From positions 558,001 to 622,000 of the forward strand of contig JAOQAE010000006.1 in NCBI GenBank assembly GCA_025963725.1: DNA of 64,000 bases, given 5' to 3'. Position numbers and translations under genes: made by a program. The notes beneath the pieces are model-generated. The model saw only the letters and a list, made by a program, of their open reading frames with translations. It ran no database searches and was not told where the DNA came from. Source of the DNA: Bacteroidota bacterium. GTDB lineage: Bacteria > Bacteroidota > Bacteroidia > 2-12-FULL-35-15. Within the stretch, counting starts at the first letter, position 1; every line of letters starts with the position of its first letter. This document shows positions 34,543 to 43,376 of this stretch, in pieces.

Positions 34543-35994
34543 TTATCCTACGCTTCCCTCAAGTGAAACTGCGAGTAATTTTTGCGCTTCCACTGCAAAT
34601 TCCATCGGGAGCTGGTTGAGCACTTCCTTGCAGTAGCCGTTCACGATAAGGCCGATGGCTTTTTCGTTATCGATGCCGCGTGATTTGCAATAGAAGAGCT
34701 GGTCTTCACCGATCTTGGAAGTGGTGGCCTCGTGCTCGATCACTGCTGATTTATCTTTTATCTCGATGTACGGGAATGTATGTGCGCCGCATTTATCGCC
34801 CATCAGCAAACTATCGCACTGCGAAAAATTACGCGCATTGGATGCGCCTTTTGCAACGCGCACAAGTCCGCGGTAGCTGTTGTTGCTGAAGCCTGCGGAG
34901 ATGCCTTTGGAAATGATAGTGCTCCTTGTGTTCTTTCCGAGGTGCATCATTTTCGTTCCTGTATCGGCCTGCTGGTAATTGTTGGTGACTGCAACGGAAT
35001 AAAATTCTCCGACGGAGTTATCGCCTTTTAAAATTACAGAAGGATATTTCCAGGTAACTGCAGAGCCGGTTTCCACCTGTGTCCAGGAGATCTTTGAATT
35101 ATCTCCGAGGCAGATTCCGCGCTTGGTTACAAAGTTGAAGATCCCGCCTTTGCCTTCCTTATCGCCCGGGTACCAGTTTTGCACAGTGCTGTATTTCACT
35201 TCGCCGTTCTTATGTGCGATGATCTCCACAACTGCCGCGTGCAACTGATTCTCATCGCGCATCGGGGCTGTGCATCCTTCGAGGTAGCTAACATAAGCGC
35301 CTTCATCGGCGATGAGCAAGGTGCGCTCAAACTGTCCGGTGCCGGAAGCATTGATACGGAAATAGGTGGAAAGCTCCATCGGGCAGCGAACGCCTTTTGG
35401 AATGTAGCAGAAAGAGCCATCGCTGAAAACGGCGGCATTCAATGCTGCATAAAAATTATCGGTATGCGGTACCACGGAGCCCATGTACTTGCGGATGAGG
35501 TCAGGGTGCTCCTGCACAGCATCGCTGAAAGAGCAGAAAATAATTCCCTTTTCGGAAAGCGTTTCCTTGAAGGTTGTTTTCACCGAAACGCTGTCGATCA
35601 CGGCATCCACTGCGATACGGCTTTCAACACCGGAAAGGCGCTTTTGCTCTTCGAGGGAAATACCCAGCTTTTCAAATGTTTTCAGCAATTCGGGATCAAC
35701 CTCGTCGAGACTGTTCAGTTTTTTTTGCTGCTTGGGTGCGGAATAATAAATGATGTCCTGGAAATCCGGCTTTTTATAAGAAACATGCGCCCATGTAGGC
35801 TCTTCCAGTGTTTTCCAGTAAGCGAACGCCTTTAAGCGGTATTCGAGCATCCATTCGGGCTCATTCTTTTTTTTAGAAATAAACCTGACGATGTCCTCAT
35901 TCAGCCCTTTGGGTGCGCTATCCGATTCAAAATCCGAAACAAAGCCGTACTTATAATCGCTGTTGATATGCTCCTCTAAAATCTCGTTTGCCAT
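34543..35994 (-). CDS. sufB: Fe-S cluster assembly scaffold SufB
   Basis: The 483-residue protein is Suf[21 protein letters not shown] near the start, [45 protein letters not shown]-type loop [40 protein letters not shown], and the C-terminal [20 protein letters not shown]. It is the main scaffold on which nascent clusters form. The gene is 2 nt after sufA on the same strand and 19 nt before the membrane-protein gene. Confidence 0.97.
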   Translation of the reverse strand: MANEILEEHINSDYKYGFVSDFESDSAPKGLNEDIVRFISKKKNEPEWMLEYRLKAFAYWKTLEEPTWAHVSYKKPDFQDIIYYSAPKQQKKLNSLDEVDPELLKTFEKLGISLEEQKRLSGVESRIAVDAVIDSVSVKTTFKETLSEKGIIFCSFSDAVQEHPDLIRKYMGSVVPHTDNFYAALNAAVFSDGSFCYIPKGVRCPMELSTYFRINASGTGQFERTLLIADEGAYVSYLEGCTAPMRDENQLHAAVVEIIAHKNGEVKYSTVQNWYPGDKEGKGGIFNFVTKRGICLGDNSKISWTQVETGSAVTWKYPSVILKGDNSVGEFYSVAVTNNYQQADTGTKMMHLGKNTRSTIISKGISAGFSNNSYRGLVRVAKGASNARNFSQCDSLLMGDKCGAHTFPYIEIKDKSAVIEHEATTSKIGEDQLFYCKSRGIDNEKAIGLIVNGYCKEVLNQLPMEFAVEAQKLLAVSLEGSVG

Positions 35995-35996
35995 AA

Positions 35997-36323
35997 TTAT
36001 ACACCAAAGCTTTCTCCACAGCCGCAGGTTCTGCTGGCGTTAGGGTTATTGAATATAAATCCTTTCCCGTTAAGCCCGCCGGAATAATCCAGCTCGGTGC
36101 CCACGAGGTATAAAAAGCTTTTCTTATCCACGGCGATCTTTATTCCTTTATCTTCGAATACCTGGTCGCCGTCTTTTGGAACATTGTCGAATTCCAGCTT
36201 GTAGGAGAGGCCGGAGCATCCGCCGCCATCTACGCCAACACGGATAAATGTTCCGTCGGGGCGGTTTTCGTTCTTTATGAGGTCGAGCGCATGTTGCTTA
36301 GCGCTATCTGAAACTGTGATCAT
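35997..36323 (-). CDS. sufA: HesB/IscA/SufA-type Fe-S carrier protein
   Basis: The 108-residue A-type carrier has the three cluster-binding cysteines in [20 protein letters not shown] and, at the end, [10 protein letters not shown] (spacing CGC). It passes clusters from SufBCD to target proteins. It is the first gene of the suf operon, overlooked by a strong promoter and a 19-bp palindrome. IscA, ErpA and SufA cannot be separated by sequence; the symbol is chosen from the operon. Confidence 0.94.
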   Translation of the reverse strand: MITVSDSAKQHALDLIKNENRPDGTFIRVGVDGGGCSGLSYKLEFDNVPKDGDQVFEDKGIKIAVDKKSFLYLVGTELDYSGGLNGKGFIFNNPNASRTCGCGESFGV

Positions 36324-36364
36324 TTTATATGTGTTTGAAAATGAATTGATTGGTTCTTATTCTT

Positions 36365-36383
36365 ATTTAGATTGAATCTAAAT
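36365..36383. promoter_or_regulatory. 19-bp perfect palindrome, probable operator of the suf operon
   Basis: ATTTAGATTGAATCTAAAT is a perfect inverted repeat around one G. It begins just after the expected transcription start of the suf promoter, where a bound repressor would block initiation. The TTTAG-n7-CTAAA layout resembles sites of DtxR/MntR-family metal regulators; that is an inference. It also lies upstream of the divergent kelch gene at 36491. Confidence 0.65.
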
Positions 36384-36389
36384 CCAGTA

Positions 36390-36421
36390 CAAAAATACCT
36401 AAAATAAGGTATTGCGGCAAA
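36390..36421 (-). promoter_or_regulatory. Promoter of the suf operon
   Basis: On the minus strand, TTTG (36418-36421), 20 nt spacer, TATTTTTG (36390-36397). Both parts match the phylum consensus, and the start point should fall near 36384, about 60 nt before the sufA ATG. Confidence 0.7.
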
Positions 36422-36490
36422 TATTTCAGGCGAAAAAGAGTTTTGCGCTGGCTACCACTATATAACGTATTTTTACTCATAAAAACATAC

Positions 36491-37687
36491 ATGAAGAAGC
36501 ATTTGTTCATCCTTTTTTTCAGTTTTTTATCGGTTTCTGCCTTTTCGCAGCTCTGGCAGCAGATCGCTGATTTTGCCGGAACGGAACGGGATGATCCTGC
36601 GGCATTTGTGATCGGCGCTAAAGCCTATTGTGGCAGCGGGCAGATCCCCTGGTTCATCTCCAGGAATGATTTCTATTCGTTCGATATGGCCACGGAAGCC
36701 TGGGATACCATTGCAGCGCTGCCTGCGGGCGGACGGCAGTATGCATCGGCCTTTTCCTGGGGCAACGAGGGCTTTTTGTTCGGCGGATATGATAATTCCA
36801 CATATTTCAGCGATCTCTGGAAATATGATCCCCTGGCAAATGCCTGGACCGCCGCCTCTCCTATTCCTGCCGCGGGACGAATGGGCTGTGCCTCCTTCGT
36901 GATCAACGGGGTGGCCTACCTTGTGGGAGGGCGGACGACTACCAACATCTCCATCAATGAAGTATGGGCTTACGACATAACGAATGATAGCTGGCAGCGC
37001 AAGGCCGATCTGCCTTTCGGCGCAAGGTGGAGATCCGCCGCCGCCATGCAGAATAACAAAGGTTATCTTGCTTTGGGAAGGGATGAGAACAATCATTTCT
37101 GTAAAGAGCTGTATGAATATGATCCCATAGCCGATGCATGGACATTGATTTCCGTATTTCCCGGGGCGGGCCGCACTTACGCATCCATGCTCTCATTTTC
37201 CAACAACCTGCTCATCATTGCCGGCCTCGATTCGCTGGGCGCCAATTACAATGATATGTGGCGGATCAGTCCGGATACGCTGAGCTGGCAGCAGCTGAAC
37301 AGCATCCCTTCGGTGGAACGGAGGGGCGGCGCTGGCTTCAGCAGCTCTACCGCCGTTTATTACACTACCGGCGTAACGCAAAGCGGCACGCGGCTTAAAG
37401 AAACCTGGAAGGTCACAAACCCGCTGTCGGTGGCGGAGATCAGCAAAAAAGAGAGCATCAACTGCTACCCGAATCCGGCTGACGGGCATTGTTTTATCAC
37501 CATTCCAAACGCCGGCAAACACACGGAGCTGGAGATCATTGACCAGTCGGGAAGGCTCTTAAAAACAGTGCACCTGGAAGAAAACACAACTCAGGTAGAA
37601 ACTGCCGCCCTTGCGAACGGTTTGTATTTGTTGAGAATACGGGCCGGCAGCACCGTTTATTATTCAAGGGTTGCGGTGCTGCATTGA
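36491..37687 (+). CDS. T9SS-secreted kelch-type beta-propeller protein
   Basis: The ATG at 36491 begins a signal peptide (MKKHLFILFFSFLSVSAFSQ); the frame extends 16 codons upstream, but those lack a leader function. The 398-residue product has about six kelch blades: GRQYASAFSWGNEGFLFGGY, GRMGCASFVINGVAYLVGG, SAAAMQNNKGYLALGRDE and GRTYASMLSFSNNLLIIAG, each closed by a WxxxxxxP type strand. The last 80 residues are a type A sorting domain (NCYPNPADGHCFITI, ANGLYLLRIRAGS). It should be secreted by T9SS; kelch propellers usually bind proteins or glycans. Confidence 0.9.
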   Translation: MKKHLFILFFSFLSVSAFSQLWQQIADFAGTERDDPAAFVIGAKAYCGSGQIPWFISRNDFYSFDMATEAWDTIAALPAGGRQYASAFSWGNEGFLFGGYDNSTYFSDLWKYDPLANAWTAASPIPAAGRMGCASFVINGVAYLVGGRTTTNISINEVWAYDITNDSWQRKADLPFGARWRSAAAMQNNKGYLALGRDENNHFCKELYEYDPIADAWTLISVFPGAGRTYASMLSFSNNLLIIAGLDSLGANYNDMWRISPDTLSWQQLNSIPSVERRGGAGFSSSTAVYYTTGVTQSGTRLKETWKVTNPLSVAEISKKESINCYPNPADGHCFITIPNAGKHTELEIIDQSGRLLKTVHLEENTTQVETAALANGLYLLRIRAGSTVYYSRVAVLH

Positions 37688-37738
37688 TTGATTTCCCACA
37701 GAAACACGGGAAAACGCAGAGGATGGGATGGTAAGTGC

Positions 37739-37771
37739 GGCTGTCAGTTCGAGCGAAGTCGAGAACGTGGG
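37739..37771. repeat. Intergenic repeat word TCAGTTCGAGCGAAGTCGAGAA
   Basis: This word belongs to the TCGAGAA family seen at 28114 and 60241. It lies directly upstream of the promoter of the glycan operon. Confidence 0.5.
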
Positions 37772-37801
37772 TTGGGTATTCCCAAAAAGATTCTAAATTT
37801 G
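37772..37801 (+). promoter_or_regulatory. Promoter of the GT2-SDR-STELLO operon
   Basis: TTG (37772-37774), 19 nt spacer, TAAATTTG (37794-37801); full match to the consensus. The GT2 ATG is 22 nt further on. Confidence 0.65.
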
Positions 37802-37823
37802 CGTACAACCAAAGAACACATGC

Positions 37824-38558
37824 ATGTTTTACTATAACAACTGGGCGATAGTGGTGCCGATGGCAAATGAGGAAGCTGATTTCAAGCCCTTTATTGAAAT
37901 GGTAAACCTGGTGATCAATACGCTGAACCCTGGAAACGTTTATCTTGTAATTGATAAGGCATCGAAGGATAAAACGCTGGAGCTTTGCCAGGAGCTGTCG
38001 GTAAAAGACCCGCGCTACGTTACTGTTTGGTCACCTGAGAACCGCAACGTGGTGGATGCTTACGTGAAGGGATTGCGTGTTGCCTACGAAGCGGGCCACG
38101 AGATCATCATCGAAATGGATGCGGGCTTATCCCACGACCCGCGCGCTATTCCCATGTTCCTGCGGGTGCTCAACGAAGGAAACGAATGCGCATTCGGAAG
38201 CCGTTTTATCAACGGCGGCTCCATGGGCGATTCGCCTTTCAAACGCAGGCTGCTTTCCAAAACAGGCACTGTGCTTGCCAACATGCTGCTCGGCACAAAG
38301 CTGCACGACATGACCTCCGGCTACCAGGGCTTTCACCGCAATGTGGTTGCAAAGATCATCAGCCATGAATTTAAATCGAAAGCGCACTTTTACCAGACAG
38401 AGCTTCGCTATCTTCTGCGAAAGCACAGGATCTTTGAAGTGCCTATCCATTACCAGGCCCCATCCCCGAGGGTTTCAAAGAACGCGATCAGGAATGCATA
38501 CCGGACATTATTCTACTATTTTTTGTTGCGCCTGAGCGGAAAAGCGAAAGAGCTGTAA
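37824..38558 (+). CDS. Family 2 glycosyltransferase (dolichol-phosphate-mannose-synthase-like)
   Basis: The 244-residue protein is a single GT-A domain with IVVPMANEEADFKPFIEMVN, the ribose-contacting VIDKASKDKTLE (normally VDDGSxDxT) and a carbohydrate loop DMTSGYQGFHRNV. Where related enzymes have DAD, this one has Asp99-Ala-Gly101 (MDAGLSHDP), so the metal-binding DxD is changed. No membrane helices except a weak one near the C terminus. It probably moves a sugar from a nucleotide sugar to a lipid phosphate. It heads an operon; the SDR fusion begins 1 nt after its stop. Confidence 0.88.
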   Translation: MFYYNNWAIVVPMANEEADFKPFIEMVNLVINTLNPGNVYLVIDKASKDKTLELCQELSVKDPRYVTVWSPENRNVVDAYVKGLRVAYEAGHEIIIEMDAGLSHDPRAIPMFLRVLNEGNECAFGSRFINGGSMGDSPFKRRLLSKTGTVLANMLLGTKLHDMTSGYQGFHRNVVAKIISHEFKSKAHFYQTELRYLLRKHRIFEVPIHYQAPSPRVSKNAIRNAYRTLFYYFLLRLSGKAKEL

Positions 38559-38559
38559 G

Positions 38560-40593
38560 ATGGAAAACAGGATCGTTGTAACCGGGGCCTCCGGACATAT
38601 CGGCTACCATGTTGCAGATCAGCTGCTCTCGATGGGATACGGAATTACCCTCCTGGTACGTACCGAAAATCAAAACATTGACACGCTTCGGCGGAAAGGC
38701 GCTTCCATTGTAATTGCAGACCTTGCCGATCCTTCAACCTACAGCAGCTATCTTAAAAACGCGGATGTGCTGTTTCACCTCGCCTCCGAGAACACCACAG
38801 ACACTTCCCGTGAGGAGGAAACCATCCGGAATACCTATGAGCTTTCCAGGAAGGTGCTGGATACCGCCATTGCCGCAAACACAAGAACGATCATCTATAC
38901 AAGCTCGGTGGTGGTGCTCGGAAGATCGGCCGACCCCCGGGTGCTGATCCATGAAAATAACAAAACAGCTTTTCCCGAATCGCCCTATGTAAAAGGTAAA
39001 TTACTGGCCGAAGAATATTGCGAACAGCTGATCTCGGGGAAGCATGCCGATATCCGCAGGATCTATCCCTCCTGGGTGGTGGGCCCTGATGACCCGCGCG
39101 TGACGCCGCCTCACAAGGTGATCGGGGATTATTTTGAAAAAGGGCAAAAGTTTTATTTCAGCGGCGGGATCTCCATTGCGTATGTGGAGGATGTGGCGAA
39201 AGCGCATGTGAATGCCTGGCTGAAAGGCAAGCCCGGTGAAAAATATATTGCCGCCGGAACCAATGTAAGCTTCAGGGAGTTTTATAAAGTGCTCGCTGCA
39301 TTATCGGGACATAAGGCTCCTTATTTATTCATCCCGAAATGGCTCATATTATGCGGATCCATCGCGGCGAAGATCATTCTTGGAAAAAAGAGCCCGGTTG
39401 CACCCGCCTACGTCCGTTCGGTGATTGGCAGGTACAGCTGGTATGACTCATCCAGGGCCATCAATGAACTCGGATATACGGTCACTCCGCTGAACCGCAT
39501 CCTCGAAGGCGCCTTGCAGGAAACTAAAAAGCGTGCAGCCGGTTTGCAGGGACTATGGAAAAGAATGAAGCCCGGCTTGCAGGAAACCGTATACAGCGAG
39601 GACGATGTTCTGCTGATCACCGGTTTCCCCGGATGGCTGGGCAACCGCATGCTCGACATTTTCATGAATGGCGACCGTTACGGCAAAAATGCGGTCAGGA
39701 GAAAAGTGAAGCTGCTGGTGCAGCCGCGCTTTAAGGGCCTGATCACGCTGCCCGAGAATTTTGAAATAATATACGGCGATATCACAGATAAGAGCTCGCT
39801 TAGCGCTGCGCTCAAAAATGTAAGCTGCGTGTATCACCTTGCCGGCGTAATTTATCCGAAAAAGATCAGCTCGCTTTACAAAGTAAATGAAGAAGGCACC
39901 AGGAACCTTGTGGATGCCTGCATTGAAAATAACGTGCGAAGGATCCTGTTCATGGGCACCGACAGCATCTGCGGATATGCCAGGGGAAAAAGGATCTTTG
40001 CGGGGGATGAGCCTCCCCGGCCGTATAAAAATTACGGCAGGTCGAAATACCTTGCGGAAAAGTACCTGCTCGACAAAACAAAAGAAGGACTGGTTGCAGG
40101 CACCTCGCTGCGGGGGTTCTGGTTCTTCGGGCCGTTCATGCCGCAAAGGAACCTGCAATTCTTCAATACATTTTCATGGAAAAGGCAGCCGGTATTCGGG
40201 AACGGTAAAAACTTCCGGAGCATTTCCCACGTGGATAATATTGTGAGCGCATTTCTGAAAGCGGAAAAGAGAAAGGAGAGCATCGGCAAATGGTATTGGA
40301 TCGGTAACAAAACGGCCGACCTTACCGTGGATCATATTTACAACGTGATAGCCGCAGGATTAGGAGTACCTTATAAACCTTTGTATATTTCGCCCTTCCT
40401 GTGTGAATTAATGAGCATGGCCGACTCGGTGATCTCGCTCAGCGGAAGGCTGAACGCTACCATTCATGCGGCCGGCAAGTTTCACAAGGACATTGCGGGC
40501 GACATCAGCCCGGCAGAAAAAGATTTTGATTATTCGCCCGATGTGGGTTTTGAAGAAATAAAAGCAGAGCTGAAGCAGCTTGTAAAAAAATAA
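38560..40593 (+). CDS. Tandem fusion of two NAD-dependent epimerase/dehydratase (extended SDR) domains
   Basis: The 677-residue protein contains two complete extended-SDR domains. Domain one (about 1-330) has the nucleotide motif VTGASGHIGYH, NADVLFHLASE and the YxxxK motif in SPYVKGKLLAEEYC with IYTSSVVVLG before it. Domain two (about 347-677) repeats the plan: LLITGFPGWLGNRML, VYHLAGVIYPKKIS, LFMGTDSICGY and YGRSKYLAEKYLL. Each domain thus has its Rossmann glycines, serine/threonine and catalytic Tyr-Lys. Extended SDRs act on nucleotide sugars or steroid-like substrates, so the pair could perform consecutive steps on a sugar. Genes on both sides are glycosyltransferases; the STELLO gene begins 4 nt after its stop. 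Confidence 0.9.
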   Translation: MENRIVVTGASGHIGYHVADQLLSMGYGITLLVRTENQNIDTLRRKGASIVIADLADPSTYSSYLKNADVLFHLASENTTDTSREEETIRNTYELSRKVLDTAIAANTRTIIYTSSVVVLGRSADPRVLIHENNKTAFPESPYVKGKLLAEEYCEQLISGKHADIRRIYPSWVVGPDDPRVTPPHKVIGDYFEKGQKFYFSGGISIAYVEDVAKAHVNAWLKGKPGEKYIAAGTNVSFREFYKVLAALSGHKAPYLFIPKWLILCGSIAAKIILGKKSPVAPAYVRSVIGRYSWYDSSRAINELGYTVTPLNRILEGALQETKKRAAGLQGLWKRMKPGLQETVYSEDDVLLITGFPGWLGNRMLDIFMNGDRYGKNAVRRKVKLLVQPRFKGLITLPENFEIIYGDITDKSSLSAALKNVSCVYHLAGVIYPKKISSLYKVNEEGTRNLVDACIENNVRRILFMGTDSICGYARGKRIFAGDEPPRPYKNYGRSKYLAEKYLLDKTKEGLVAGTSLRGFWFFGPFMPQRNLQFFNTFSWKRQPVFGNGKNFRSISHVDNIVSAFLKAEKRKESIGKWYWIGNKTADLTVDHIYNVIAAGLGVPYKPLYISPFLCELMSMADSVISLSGRLNATIHAAGKFHKDIAGDISPAEKDFDYSPDVGFEEIKAELKQLVKK

Positions 40594-40597
40594 AACA

Positions 40598-41608
40598 ATG
40601 ACAGAAAAGAAAGCACTTGTTATCACTTCCATCGCGAATGACCAGCATCATATCCTGAAACAGTTTGCAAAGGAATGCGCGGAGCATTCACTTCCTTTTA
40701 TCGTGATCGGGGATACAAAATCGCCGGCCACATTCAGCCTTGAAGGATGCGATTTCTGGAGCGTGGAGAAGCAGCTGACACTGCCGTTCGAGCTGGCGAA
40801 GATCACGCCGGTTAAGCATTATTCCCGCAAGAACCTCGGCTATCTCATCGCTATACAGAATGGCGCGGCCGAGCTTGTTGAAACGGATGACGACAACATC
40901 CCGCGCAAAGAATTCTGGGAACAGAAAACACGCGAAGTGAACAGCCATCGCTTTGAAAATTCCGGCTGGGTGAACGTATACCATTATTTCACAAAGAACA
41001 TGATCTGGCCACGGGGCTTCCCGCTGGAAGAGCTTCAGAAAAAACAAGCCGATCTTTCCTCACTTAAAATGGAGCGGATGAATTGTCCGATCCAGCAAGG
41101 GCTCGCAGATGAGAACCCGGATGTGGACGCCGTGTACCGCCTCACCTATCCGCTGCCGATGAACTTCGAAATAAAAGCGCGGCTGGCGCTGGGCAAAAAT
41201 GCATGGAGCCCTTTCAACAGCCAGAATACGTATTGGTTCCGTGAAGCGTTTCCCCTGTTATACCTTCCGTCGTACTGCAGCTTCCGCATGACGGACATCT
41301 GGCGCAGCTATGTGGCGCAGCGCATTTCCTGGGAATGCGGCTGGAGCGTGCTCTACCACGAGCCTACCGTTTGGCAGGAGCGCAACGAGCATAACCTGAT
41401 GAAGGATTTTGAAGATGAGATCCCGGGGTACACCAACAACATGAGGATCTGCAAAGAGCTGCAGGAGCTGCAGCTGAAACCGGGACAGGAAAACATGTAT
41501 GAAAATTTAATTGCCTGCTACCAGAAGCTGATCGACATCAACGTGATCGGCAAAGAGGAGATGACCCTGCTGAAAGCCTGGATCAGTGATCTGAGGAAGC
41601 TCGTTTAA
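40598..41608 (+). CDS. STELLO/DUF288-type glycosyltransferase
   Basis: The 336-residue protein matches the STELLO (DUF288) family known mainly from plants and nematodes, with bacterial relatives. Diagnostic text includes KKALVITSIANDQHHILKQF, IGDTKSPATFSLEGCDFWS, SRKNLGYLIAIQNGAAELVE and the acidic triad Asp97-Asp99 in ETDDDNIP. No signal or membrane helix, so it is cytoplasmic. It is third in the GT2-SDR-STELLO operon and ends 4 nt into the 3' end of the convergent membrane-protein gene. The acceptor is unknown. Confidence 0.88.
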   Translation: MTEKKALVITSIANDQHHILKQFAKECAEHSLPFIVIGDTKSPATFSLEGCDFWSVEKQLTLPFELAKITPVKHYSRKNLGYLIAIQNGAAELVETDDDNIPRKEFWEQKTREVNSHRFENSGWVNVYHYFTKNMIWPRGFPLEELQKKQADLSSLKMERMNCPIQQGLADENPDVDAVYRLTYPLPMNFEIKARLALGKNAWSPFNSQNTYWFREAFPLLYLPSYCSFRMTDIWRSYVAQRISWECGWSVLYHEPTVWQERNEHNLMKDFEDEIPGYTNNMRICKELQELQLKPGQENMYENLIACYQKLIDINVIGKEEMTLLKAWISDLRKLV

Positions 41609-43278
41609 TACGTGATCTGGAACAGCTCACACTTCTCGGTAGTGCCGATCGTCTTCACCAGCTTTACTTTCTGCGGATATTTCTGGTAGAACGGAACGAT
41701 CATCCGGTGAATCGTATTGATGATCCTTCCATTGTTCTTCTTCGGGTTCATCCTTATATTCGGCAGGATCACATACTGAATATTCCTTGCCTTCCACTCC
41801 ATCTGCACGCTATCGGGATTGGTAGTGGTCACCCAAAACTGCCCCGCAAATTTTTTCCCGTCCCCGTAAATGAACGACATGTTCGGCTTGCGTGATAATA
41901 CCTGCGCGCTGTCCGGAAGGCTGTCTGCGCAGTACTTGCTCATCTTCAGAAAATTTTCCCAGTCGGGAGTATAGCCGTAATAAATATCGCCGCCGAGGTT
42001 CTTCTTCATCGCCTTAAAATTATCCTTTGCTATAAATGATGATTTACCAATGGTAACGATCAGCATGAACGCAGAAAATACGATGAGGATAGTTTGCGCC
42101 GCCGATGAGCGCTTCGCCAGCTCATACGCGCCGTAGAACAGCACGAGAAAGATCAAAGGCATGGCAATGATGATGAGCCTGTCCTGCATGTTGGCAGCCT
42201 GCACGCCAATGAACACGCCGGAGCACAGCACAATGAAATACACCGCCGAAAAGAAGACAAACTTATTTTTCCGGTAGCTGATAAATGTGAACACGCCGAT
42301 GATGATCGCCGACAGGTACGACAATGCCGGCAGCACGTAAGCCGCATCTGAATCCACGTTCCGCAGGTTCAGGATCCTGTATATGTGCAGCGAGGTATAG
42401 GTATTGAAATTATCAAAGAAGCGCGTGACAAGGCCCATAAGATCTTCATGTCCTGCCTCCGGCATGTATATTTTTTTACGGAGCACCATTTCAAACTGGC
42501 TCGTATCCGGCGGCCCGTACACTGAAGTAACGCACACCTGGTAAATGATCCTGAACACCGCAAAGGCTATAACGGCATAAGCAGCTTCCTTATAATTTTT
42601 GCTGATGATGAAATAAAATACAACGCCCGCAATGCATACGAAGGCGATGCTTTTTGAAACGGAGAGCAGCACGAACATAAGGCCGAAGAGCAGCCACTTC
42701 AGATAATTCTTTTTTAAGCCTTCCACAAATCCCTGCGTGCGGTCGATCGAATCAAGGAGCCGGAATACTACATACAGGGAAACCGATTGCAGAAAAAGGA
42801 AGAATGTTTCCGTGAAGGTCTGGCTTGCATAATACTGGATGAAATGATTGAAGGAGATGAACGCAATGAGCGCGAACAATACAGTATAGGGGATCCGCTT
42901 CACAAAAGCCTTGTAGGTAAACCATACAAACCCGAGCTGGCAGAGCACCGAAAAGAATTTCAGCGCGATCACGTTCAGCCCGAAAAGTTTCATGAAGAGA
43001 GAAAGGGAAACAGGATATCCCGGCCCCTGGAAATAAGGGAATTTACCTTCATGCAGAAACTCCCAGGAGCGCTGGATGTAGCCCGAATCATCCCCGCCCT
43101 CCGAAACTTTCGCATCGAACAGCAGCAGCGAGAACAGCGTGGAAAAAAAGAGCAGGCTGAAAAACATTTTCTTTTCATTCTTCATCAGCCAGCTTTCTAA
43201 CCGCACAAACAGGCTTGCCTGCGGAATGGAATCAGCCGCCTGCTTTGCGCCCTGCTTTTTATTGTCTTTCTTCGCCAT
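41605..43278 (-). CDS. Polytopic membrane protein, GT-C glycosyltransferase-like
   Basis: The start is set at ATG 43278 (MAKKDNKKQGAKQ); an open extension reaches a TTG at 43377, but it would run into thiL's start. The 557-residue product has a positive N-terminal tail, about eleven membrane segments up to residue 440 and a periplasmic C-terminal part (KYCADSLPDSAQVLSRKPNM). The first loop has VSEGGDDSGYIQRSWEF with the paired acids and aromatic of GT-C enzymes, and GPGYPVSLSLFMKLFG follows. GT-C enzymes use lipid-linked sugars, which the GT2 enzyme nearby could supply. The family is not certain. Confidence 0.82.
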   Translation of the reverse strand: MAKKDNKKQGAKQAADSIPQASLFVRLESWLMKNEKKMFFSLLFFSTLFSLLLFDAKVSEGGDDSGYIQRSWEFLHEGKFPYFQGPGYPVSLSLFMKLFGLNVIALKFFSVLCQLGFVWFTYKAFVKRIPYTVLFALIAFISFNHFIQYYASQTFTETFFLFLQSVSLYVVFRLLDSIDRTQGFVEGLKKNYLKWLLFGLMFVLLSVSKSIAFVCIAGVVFYFIISKNYKEAAYAVIAFAVFRIIYQVCVTSVYGPPDTSQFEMVLRKKIYMPEAGHEDLMGLVTRFFDNFNTYTSLHIYRILNLRNVDSDAAYVLPALSYLSAIIIGVFTFISYRKNKFVFFSAVYFIVLCSGVFIGVQAANMQDRLIIIAMPLIFLVLFYGAYELAKRSSAAQTILIVFSAFMLIVTIGKSSFIAKDNFKAMKKNLGGDIYYGYTPDWENFLKMSKYCADSLPDSAQVLSRKPNMSFIYGDGKKFAGQFWVTTTNPDSVQMEWKARNIQYVILPNIRMNPKKNNGRIINTIHRMIVPFYQKYPQKVKLVKTIGTTEKCELFQITY

Positions 43279-43352
43279 GATAATACCCGGAGTTTTGCCT
43301 GCTAAAATTATATTAAATCCGGCAGATAGCAAACCCTTTCTGTCATAAACCT

Positions 43353-43360
43353 TATCTTTG
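43353..43360 (+). promoter_or_regulatory. -7 box TATCTTTG before thiL
   Basis: Exact TAnnTTTG match 17 nt before the thiL ATG at 43377. No TTG lies at 19-21 nt, so it is supported by the -7 element alone. Confidence 0.45.
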
Positions 43361-43376
43361 CATAAAATTTTCAGCA

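Noticed and set aside
36443-36490. Longer N terminus for the kelch protein
   Set aside because: The 16 additional codons precede a canonical signal peptide; the true start is probably ATG 36491.
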